Below are positions 61,566 through 64,000 of a stretch of DNA of 64,000 bases, in pieces; within the stretch, counting starts at the first letter, position 1; the number at the start of each line of letters is the position of its first letter. The position numbers and the translations under genes were made by a program. Source of the DNA: Apodemus sylvaticus. Its lineage: Eukaryota; Chordata; Mammalia; Rodentia; Muridae. The notes under the pieces were generated by a model. The model did no database searches. It saw only the letters and a list, made by a program, of their open reading frames with translations, and was not told the DNA's origin. The stretch lies in contig NC_067481.1 in assembly GCF_947179515.1 (NCBI RefSeq), positions 45,845,900 to 45,909,899 on the forward strand, in the 5' to 3' direction.

Positions 61566-63232
61566 AATATGGCTGTGGTCAGAGGCTTGAGCCATCTTTA
61601 CTGGTGCAGTATGTCCCAGTACAAAACCAGAAGAAGAGAAAGCCCAAGATGGGCAGAGGCGGGCGGTGGGCAGTGGGAGCCATCTGCTCCTTCCTCACTG
61701 CTGAGGGGAGATGTTGCTAGTGTACAGTTCAGTACACCATATAATTAGTCTACACACTTCATCTCTTGTTCATTGCCTCTCTTGTGTGGGGCAGGATGTG
61801 TGTTGTTTTCACTGCTAACTGCCTGGCACCTACACACCCCCCACCCTCGTCTACGAGGGACAAGTTAGCAATCTGACATAAATGAATGACAGAGCTTATG
61901 TGATTTCTGGGTTTTAACTGCCCTTGTTTGTTTGTTTGTTTTGTTTTTTGTTTGCTTTGCTTTGTTTTTCAAAACAGGGTTTCTCTGTGCAGCCTTGGCT
62001 GTCGTGGAACTCACTCTGTAGACCAGGCTGGCCTCAAACTCACAGAGATCCACCTGCCTCTGCCTCCTGAGGGCTGGGGTTAAAGGAATGTGCCACCACC
62101 ACCCATCGATTTCTGGGTTTTAAAATATTTTTTTTCCGTTTCGTTTCTGAATGTTGTTGAAAGGTCTGAAAAGACAGCCGAGTGCTCTCACAGAGGACCC
62201 ACATTAGCCGCTCACTCATCCGTAACTCTCACTCCAGGGGATCATATGCCCTCTTCTGGCCTCTATGGGCACTGCACTCATGTACTGATCCCCCCTCCCC
62301 TCATACACATAATTAAAAAAAAATAAAATCTTCTAAAAATGTAGCCAAGGACAATCTTGAACTTCTGATACCCCTGATATTAATTTCTGAGTATTGTATT
62401 ATGTTGTTTCTGCTTTCTCTGAAAACTATAGGCACTTCTAAAGATTCATTTATTTTATTTTATATATAAGTACACTGTAGCTGTCTTTGGACACTCCAGA
62501 AGAGGGCATCAGATCTCATTACGGATGGTTGTGAGCCACCATGTGGTTGCTGGAAATTGAACCCAGAACCTTTGGAAGAGCAGTCAGAGCTCTTAACCAC
62601 TGAGCCATCTTACCAGTCCCATCTATAGGCCTTTCTAAACATGCCTCCCATTTCTATTTCTGCAGGCTGTTCCTGCGTCCTCAAGCCCTTGTGGCCTTGA
62701 CTGTTGTCTCAGGGGCCAGAGGCTTATCTGCCTTGCTAGTGATGGGACTGTGACGTATCACCAGAGGAAGGCAGTCCAGAGAATAGTTACAGGGTCAGTG
62801 TGGGAGATGGCCTTACTTCTGGGAGTCCTGCAGGAGCCGCGGTGCATTCTGGGTGGCTGGATTCTGCTTGGTATAGTTCAGCCAGCCAGCCACGTTGTAC
62901 TCCACCCAGTTGGTACCATGACTGTGGCCCAGGAGAAAATGCCTTGGTTTGCTACTGCGCAGAAGAGGACTCTGGCCTGAGGGCACGAGAAACAAAGTTC
63001 TGACTGTGAGGAACCGGACACCAACATACAGGTAGAGAGCACCACCCGGCTTTTCCACAGCAGAAGGGCTGTCCTCCAGGTGCCACCTACCTTTTTTGTC
63101 ACCTTCCCGGGGCCCATAATAGGAGAAAAGCCGGTCGAGGAGGGCATCCTCCGTTGCACCGGGCACCAGTGCCTCCTCTTCCAGGAGCCATAGCAGTCCC
63201 CTTGCCTCATCAGCATGGGCCAGTGAGCGAAC
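27227..63232 (-). CDS. Myo18a: Myo18a, unconventional myosin-XVIIIa (3' 26 exons, short C-terminus)
   Basis: MYO18A is a class XVIII myosin with little motor activity. It binds actin, acts with GOLPH3 in Golgi shaping, and co-assembles with nonmuscle myosin II. Twenty-six exons sum to 3,522 bp, all phases consistent, giving the last 1,173 residues of a protein of about 2,050. In order: late motor domain and converter (63232-54890), a degenerate IQ neck with [11 protein letters not shown] (50569-50697), the junction [14 protein letters not shown] (49798-49941), a long heptad-rich coiled coil (49798 down to 38360), an acidic hinge [11 protein letters not shown], then a Ser-rich tail ending KLTETDA. 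The KE-rich region, PDZ domain and P-loop lie beyond position 64000. An alternative terminal exon at 31592-32891 can replace the last one. Confidence 0.96.
27372..31591 (-). other. Myo18a: Myo18a last intron (downstream of the alternative exon)
   Basis: Almost free of SINEs apart from one URR1 (28468-28628). Unique sequence; 28890-29110 is AT-rich and unrepetitive and may be conserved. If the long exon is used as a terminal exon, its 3' UTR would occupy the upper part of this stretch. Confidence 0.6.
28468..28628 (-). mobile_element. URR1 hAT-type element
   Basis: Reverse copy: ATATCAGATATTTACATTACG core and GCCGAGAGCCACCAC right end. Confidence 0.8.
31592..32891 (-). CDS. Myo18a: Myo18a alternative terminal coding exon (Ser/Arg-rich C-terminal extension)
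   Basis: 1,300 bp with a good acceptor (CTTCCCACTCAG at 32892 and above). Its first base completes the AG| codon of exon w25 as Arg, then runs 432 codons to a TAG at 31592-31594. The product starts [15 protein letters not shown], is rich in Ser, Arg, Lys and Glu with runs of Ser and RS/KS dipeptides, and ends [14 protein letters not shown]. It has no transmembrane segment or obvious fold and looks disordered. A cardiac long isoform (Myo18A-gamma) with altered ends is known; I infer this exon encodes such a tail. No AATAAA is seen in the next 900 bp or so; the nearest hexamer is the variant CATAAA at 31302-31307. Confidence 0.8.
32958..33071. repeat. (GGA)n(GA)n tract just upstream of the alternative Myo18a exon
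   Basis: About 18 GGA units then about 28 GA units on the + strand, hence (TC)n(TCC)n on the Myo18a sense strand, 67 nt before the acceptor of the 1,300-bp exon. Confidence 0.95.
33072..34163 (-). other. Myo18a: Myo18a intron between exon w25 and the alternative exon (distal part)
   Basis: 33165-33390 is AT-rich unique sequence that could be conserved. 33753-33858 is an 18-bp tandem array. The rest is unremarkable. Confidence 0.5.
33753..33858. repeat. 18-bp tandem repeat, five perfect copies plus a partial sixth
   Basis: Unit GATGCATTGCTGCTCTAC at 33753, 33771, 33789, 33807 and 33825; a decayed sixth begins at 33843. The unit is a multiple of three with no stop, so all frames read through it. 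Confidence 0.95.
34164..34286 (-). CDS. Myo18a: Myo18a exon w25, last shared tail exon
   Basis: 123 bp, phase 2 to 2. Encodes [20 protein letters not shown] and [17 protein letters not shown]. Acceptor CCCAACAG, donor GTGAGC. Its phase-2 end (AG|) fits both downstream terminal exons. Confidence 0.96.
34653..34870 (+). repeat. B3-like SINE with (CA/TG)n end
   Basis: GGGGCTGACAAGATGATTCC head, AGTTCAATCCCTAGAGGCC body, then a (TG)n microsatellite at 34815-34870. Confidence 0.65.
36160..36203. repeat. (GT)n microsatellite
   Basis: About 21 GT units in a Myo18a intron. Confidence 0.95.
37795..37831. repeat. (CCTGC)n pentanucleotide repeat
   Basis: About seven units with one substitution. Confidence 0.9.
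38360..38499 (-). CDS. Myo18a: Myo18a exon w24, end of coiled coil and acidic hinge
   Basis: 140 bp, phase 0 to 2. Encodes [20 protein letters not shown] and the acidic [13 protein letters not shown]. Acceptor CCTCCTAG, donor GTAAGA. Confidence 0.96.
38829..39014 (-). CDS. Myo18a: Myo18a exon w23, coiled coil
   Basis: 186 bp, 62 codons, [20 protein letters not shown] onward. Acceptor CTCACCCAG, donor GTAATG. Confidence 0.96.
39190..39488 (-). repeat. B4-like SINE
   Basis: Reverse element with GAGACATGGTCTCTCATTGA, CCAGTGCTGGGATTATAAGG and a right end resembling the tRNA-like head complement. Confidence 0.55.
39489..41068 (-). other. Myo18a: Myo18a intron between exons w22 and w23 (unique part)
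   Basis: Unique sequence without recognised repeats; purine-rich (GGA/GAA) from about 40480 to 40700. No exon found. Confidence 0.6.
41069..41206 (-). CDS. Myo18a: Myo18a exon w22, coiled coil
   Basis: 138 bp, 46 codons, [20 protein letters not shown] onward. Acceptor ACCCCTAG, donor GTGGGT. Confidence 0.96.
41658..41741 (-). CDS. Myo18a: Myo18a exon w21, coiled coil
   Basis: 84 bp, 28 codons, [20 protein letters not shown] onward. Acceptor CTTCCCAG, donor GTGGGT. Confidence 0.96.
41832..41937 (+). repeat. Partial B1 SINE filling the short intron between exons w20 and w21
   Basis: Reads GCAGGCGGATCTCTGAGTTC and ACACAGTGAGTTCCCGGACA. The host intron is only 263 bp. Confidence 0.8.
42005..42121 (-). 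CDS. Myo18a: Myo18a exon w20, coiled coil
   Basis: 117 bp, 39 codons, [20 protein letters not shown] onward. Acceptor CGACCAG, donor GTACCC. Confidence 0.96.
42122..43436 (-). other. Myo18a: Myo18a intron between exons w19 and w20
   Basis: No recognised repeat. 42700-42850 is AT-rich unique sequence; the remainder is ordinary intron. Confidence 0.6.
43437..43550 (-). CDS. Myo18a: Myo18a exon w19, coiled coil
   Basis: 114 bp, 38 codons, [20 protein letters not shown] onward. Acceptor TTGTCCAG, donor GTGAGG. Confidence 0.96.
43947..44093 (-). CDS. Myo18a: Myo18a exon w18, coiled coil
   Basis: 147 bp, 49 codons, [20 protein letters not shown] onward. Acceptor CGCCCCAG, donor GTACCT. Confidence 0.96.
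44407..44511 (-). CDS. Myo18a: Myo18a exon w17, coiled coil
   Basis: 105 bp, 35 codons, [19 protein letters not shown] onward. Acceptor CTCTGCAG, donor GTACGC. Confidence 0.96.
44918..45028 (-). CDS. Myo18a: Myo18a exon w16, coiled coil
   Basis: 111 bp, 37 codons, [20 protein letters not shown] onward. Acceptor ACCCACAG, donor GTAAGG. Confidence 0.96.
45428..45479. repeat. (GATG)n microsatellite
   Basis: GAATG/GATG units ending about 115 bp downstream (on the gene strand) of exon w15. Confidence 0.95.
45595..45795 (-). CDS. Myo18a: Myo18a exon w15, coiled coil
   Basis: 201 bp, 67 codons. Starts [20 protein letters not shown] and ends SIQMLEQ. Acceptor CTCTCTAG, donor GTATGG. Confidence 0.96.
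45882..46005 (-). CDS. Myo18a: Myo18a exon w14, coiled coil
   Basis: 124 bp, phase 2 to 0. Contains the repeated [14 protein letters not shown]. Acceptor TCACACAG, donor GTACCA (weak). Confidence 0.95.
46006..47634 (-). other. Myo18a: Myo18a intron between exons w13 and w14
   Basis: Unique throughout; 47160-47330 is AT-rich and unrepetitive, and 47367-47400 is G-rich. No exon found in either strand. Confidence 0.6.
47635..47789 (-). CDS. Myo18a: Myo18a exon w13, coiled coil
   Basis: 155 bp, phase 0 to 2. Begins [20 protein letters not shown]. Acceptor CCTCTAG, donor GTGGGT. Confidence 0.96.
48010..48137 (-). CDS. Myo18a: Myo18a exon w12, coiled coil
   Basis: 128 bp, phase 1 to 0. Encodes [20 protein letters not shown]. 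Acceptor CCTGCAG, donor GTGAGG. Confidence 0.96.
48386..48586 (-). repeat. B1 SINE with (TTTA)n tail expansion
   Basis: (TTTA)n at 48386-48446 sits at the tail position of a reverse B1 (48451-48586). Confidence 0.92.
48589..48700 (-). repeat. Diverged B1-like SINE
   Basis: TTCGAGACAAGATCTCGTGC and GGGATTGCAAGCACGTGCC, adjacent to the previous B1. Confidence 0.5.
48866..48977 (-). CDS. Myo18a: Myo18a exon w11, coiled coil
   Basis: 112 bp, phase 0 to 1. Ends in the acidic [11 protein letters not shown]. The repeat of [10 protein letters not shown] comes from an internal 12-bp near-duplication. Acceptor CTTCAG, donor GTGCGT. Confidence 0.96.
49143..49262 (-). CDS. Myo18a: Myo18a exon w10, coiled coil
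   Basis: 120 bp, 40 codons starting [20 protein letters not shown]. Acceptor ACCCCAG, donor GTGAGA. Confidence 0.96.
49391..49480 (-). CDS. Myo18a: Myo18a exon w9, coiled coil
   Basis: 90 bp, 30 codons, heptad-rich. Acceptor CCCCACAG, donor GTGAGT. Confidence 0.96.
49798..49941 (-). CDS. Myo18a: Myo18a exon w8, neck to coiled-coil junction
   Basis: 144 bp, 48 codons. Acceptor ACTGCAG, donor GTGCGT. Contains [18 protein letters not shown] and [14 protein letters not shown], the W.WWKLF..V.PL element that starts the rod in class II-like myosins. Confidence 0.96.
50569..50697 (-). CDS. Myo18a: Myo18a exon w7, end of motor and IQ-like neck
   Basis: 129 bp, 43 codons. Acceptor CCCCGACAG, donor GTGCGC (weak). 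Encodes [20 protein letters not shown] then [18 protein letters not shown], a degenerate IQ motif with the consensus Ile-Gln replaced by Phe-Gln. Confidence 0.95.
51351..51504. repeat. Tandem duplication of a (TC)n plus 36-nt unit
   Basis: (TC)n at 51351-51398 and 51435-51468, each followed by the same 36-nt sequence starting CTGCCCTGAGCACTGGCC (51399-51434 and 51469-51504) with no differences. Confidence 0.95.
51798..52031 (+). repeat. B3-type SINE with (GA)n tail
   Basis: GCTGGAGAGGTGGCTCGACA head, GCTCTCTTCTGGCCTCTGTG, then (GA)n to 52031. Confidence 0.75.
52446..52965 (+). repeat. Nested SINEs: B4-type element split by a B3-like element
   Basis: 52446-52672 is the front of a B4A-like SINE ending AAGAGACCCTGGTTCAAAA. 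52676-52858 is a B3-like insert with an A/T-rich tail. 52859-52965 (AAGGTGGAGAGCCAGG) resumes the outer element. Confidence 0.55.
53529..53925. repeat. Long (GT)n/(GTCT)n-rich tract
   Basis: About 400 bp of TGTG, TCTG and TATG units. Cys/Val- or His/Thr-rich frames across it are artefacts. Confidence 0.93.
54890..54955 (-). CDS. Myo18a: Myo18a exon w6, converter
   Basis: 66 bp, 22 codons, phase 0 to 0. Acceptor CTCCTCAG, donor GTAAGT. Encodes [20 protein letters not shown]. Confidence 0.95.
55191..55429. repeat. 17-bp minisatellite, about 14 copies
   Basis: Consensus GGCCAGTCAGGAGCGGA with a few recurring variants (GAGCAGA, GGGCGGA, GAGTGGA); one unit is 16 bp and the last is longer. Confidence 0.95.
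56042..56178 (+). repeat. B1 SINE
   Basis: Forward B1 lacking its first bases, with AGACTCTGTCTCAAAAAG tail. Confidence 0.8.
56190..56412 (+). repeat. B2 SINE
   Basis: TACTGGAGAGATGGCTCAGA head, GCCCTCTTCTGGCCTCCATG body and A-rich end; lies directly after the B1. Confidence 0.9.
57170..57445 (-). repeat. B1 SINE with long (CTTC)n/(CCCT)n tail tract
   Basis: 57170-57322 is (TTCC)n, (TCCC)n and (TCC)n; 57326-57445 is a reverse B1 body ending CACCACTGCCCGGCT. Confidence 0.88.
58410..58519 (-). CDS. Myo18a: Myo18a exon w5, converter
   Basis: 110 bp, phase 1 to 0. Acceptor CCCTCCAG, donor GTAGGT. Encodes [20 protein letters not shown], matching the G[YF]P....F.EF..R[YF]..L converter signature. 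Confidence 0.96.
59690..59960. promoter_or_regulatory. Candidate intronic enhancer with a cluster of ATYGAT motifs
   Basis: ATTGAT or ATCGAT occurs at 59700, 59726, 59784, 59836, 59863 and 59940, together with AATTAAT and TTTATT elements. ATTGAT/ATCGAT is the core bound by ONECUT/CUT-class homeodomain factors. Function is inferred only from motif density and lack of repeats. Confidence 0.35.
60682..60716 (+). other. G-rich, quadruplex-capable tract
   Basis: Several runs of 3-5 G separated by one or two bases, 58 bp from the donor of exon w4 (opposite strand). Confidence 0.75.
60774..61017 (-). CDS. Myo18a: Myo18a exon w4, SH-helix region to converter
   Basis: 244 bp, phase 0 to 1. Acceptor TTTGACAG, donor [26 protein letters not shown] replaces the usual FVRCI.PN of active myosins. 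It carries a Ser/Arg-rich insert ([14 protein letters not shown]), then [17 protein letters not shown] before the converter. Confidence 0.96.
61272..61458 (-). CDS. Myo18a: Myo18a exon w3, motor domain
   Basis: 187 bp, phase 2 to 0. Acceptor CCTGCAG. The donor area reads CAG GTG GTAAGT, so a second GT lies 3 nt upstream of the favoured GTAAGT. Encodes [17 protein letters not shown] and [14 protein letters not shown]; the latter covers the loop-2/actin-binding side. Confidence 0.95.
61918..62107 (-). repeat. B1 SINE with 16-bp target-site duplications
   Basis: Reverse B1 with a (TTTG)n tail region, bracketed by GATTTCTGGGTTTTAA at 61902-61917 and 62108-62123. Confidence 0.93.
62165..62335 (+). 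repeat. B3-like SINE, partial
   Basis: CACTCCAGGGGATCATATGC and CTCTTCTGGCCTCTATGGGC followed by an A-rich end. Confidence 0.6.
62437..62625 (-). repeat. B2 SINE
   Basis: Reverse B2 with TTAACCACTGAGCCATCTTA at its right end. Confidence 0.9.
62817..62976 (-). CDS. Myo18a: Myo18a exon w2, motor domain
   Basis: 160 bp, phase 1 to 2. Acceptor CCTCAG, donor GTAAGG. Contains [20 protein letters not shown], the segment matching the H..G.V.Y...GWL region of conventional myosins. Confidence 0.96.
63091..63232 (-). CDS. Myo18a: Myo18a exon w1 (most 5' in window), late motor domain
   Basis: 142 bp, starts phase 0 and ends phase 1 in GDKK|G. Acceptor CCCATAG, donor GTAGGT. Encodes [20 protein letters not shown] and [11 protein letters not shown], part of the lower motor domain. 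Confidence 0.96.
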
Positions 63233-64000
63233 CTATGGGCAAGGAGAAAAGCCTAGAGCACGGAGCTGTACAAAAGCCGTCCCCTTCCAACCTTACACAC
63301 TATTACAGCTAAAATCAGAAGTGCTTGAATTTGAAAGGTATGGCGCTGGTTGCTCACTGCTGCCACCTTGTGGATGAGATAGGCATAGACTGGAAAAGAG
63401 CTGAGAAAGAATGCTAAGAATCCACCACAAAAGACTATTGGGGCTTTGGGTCCAAAGGTACCCCAGACTGAAGCTTCCTTTGATGTGCACCCACACCTCG
63501 GGCTTCTCCTCAATCCTTATCCCCTCCGAGGGCACGGGAGGAGGTCAGCCCCCACACTGCCCTCGCTCCCTGGCGAATTCATTGCAATGAAGTCTATAAC
63601 TCTATGCACAGCCAAAGCTCAAAGGAGGCTTTTCTTTGCTTATTTATTTTGGAACAGAGTCTAACTTTGTGAACCAGGGTGGCTTCAATGCCACCATCGA
63701 CCAGAGATCGATGCGACTCTGCCTCCAGAGTGTAGGCATTAAAGGAATGTGCCACCACACCCAGCTTCAAAGAAGGATCTTCATAAACGATGGCTGTTGG
63801 GTTAACACTGGTCCCCGTGGGGAGAACCCAGAGAGTACCCAGAACGCTGCTGGCCACAAACACAAGGACTAAACCCCTGAGGCTGCTGACTCTTTAGAGG
63901 TAGTGGCTAGCAGAGGCAGAGGCAGAAGGGAATGATGCTATTCAAGCAGACTACTGTCCTGGAAGAGCCTGCAAGTGGCGTTGGCAAATAGTCTCTCTCT
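63233..64000 (-). other. Myo18a: Myo18a intron upstream of exon w1 (3' part)
   Basis: Holds one diverged reverse B1 (63638-63766); the rest is unique. No further motor-domain exon was recognised up to the window edge. Confidence 0.7.
63638..63766 (-). repeat. Diverged B1 SINE
   Basis: TTGGAACAGAGTCTAACTTT and AATGTGCCACCACACCCAGC. Confidence 0.8.

Larger units (their letters stand above)
61459..62816 (-). other. Myo18a: Myo18a intron between exons w2 and w3
   Basis: (CA)n at 61530-61562, then B1, B3-like and B2 elements from 61918 to 62625; short unique flanks. No exon found. Confidence 0.7.

Overview
The window is mammalian genomic DNA from the mouse lineage (genus Mus most likely). It is full of B1, B2, B3 and ID/B4-type SINEs, including a young B1 with intact target-site duplications at 2388-2571, together with URR1 hAT elements and long microsatellites. 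The only protein-coding matter I can support is the exons of two convergent (tail-to-tail) genes. The gene pair matches the PIPOX-MYO18A neighbourhood known from mouse chromosome 11 and human 17q11.2.

Region 1 (1-11425, + strand) is the 3' part of Pipox, peroxisomal sarcosine/pipecolate oxidase. Positions 1-7723 are intron. Six coding exons follow (7724-7937, 8468-8650, 9123-9269, 9603-9761, 10489-10564, 10818-10948) with GT/AG borders and consistent phases. They encode residues 88-390 of an inferred 390-residue enzyme, including the covalent-flavin Cys319 and the catalytic-type Lys352. The two first exons, with the N-terminal dinucleotide-binding motif, lie upstream of the window. The poly(A) signal is at 11396-11405.

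Region 2 (about 11430-26090) is intergenic and holds no supportable gene. It carries SINEs, two URR1 elements, an inverted pair of related rodent repeats, an old L1 tail, and a (TTC)n tract grown from the tail of a B1.

Region 3 (26107-63232, - strand) is the 3' half of Myo18a, the unconventional, largely non-motile class XVIII myosin. Twenty-five shared exons run from the late motor domain (63232) through converter, IQ-like neck and the long coiled coil to a Ser-rich tail (34164). All splice phases agree. The transcript can then end in either of two phase-compatible terminal coding exons: a 145-bp exon (27227-27371, 48 more residues, the standard C-terminus) or a 1,300-bp exon (31592-32891, a Ser/Arg-rich extension of about 433 residues). 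With the short end the in-window coding sequence is 3,522 bp (1,173 residues plus stop); with the long end it is 4,677 bp (1,558 residues plus stop). The KE-rich and PDZ regions and the first part of the motor lie beyond position 64000.

I saw no bacterial-type system, CRISPR array, intact mobile element or RNA gene. The points most worth a second look are the alternative Myo18a tail and the huge pyrimidine tract beside it, the unusual C-terminal tripeptide of Pipox, microsatellites sitting directly on Pipox splice acceptors, and a cluster of six ATYGAT motifs in an unrepetitive Myo18a intron segment. Orthology calls rest on recognising the proteins; no alignment or database search was run.
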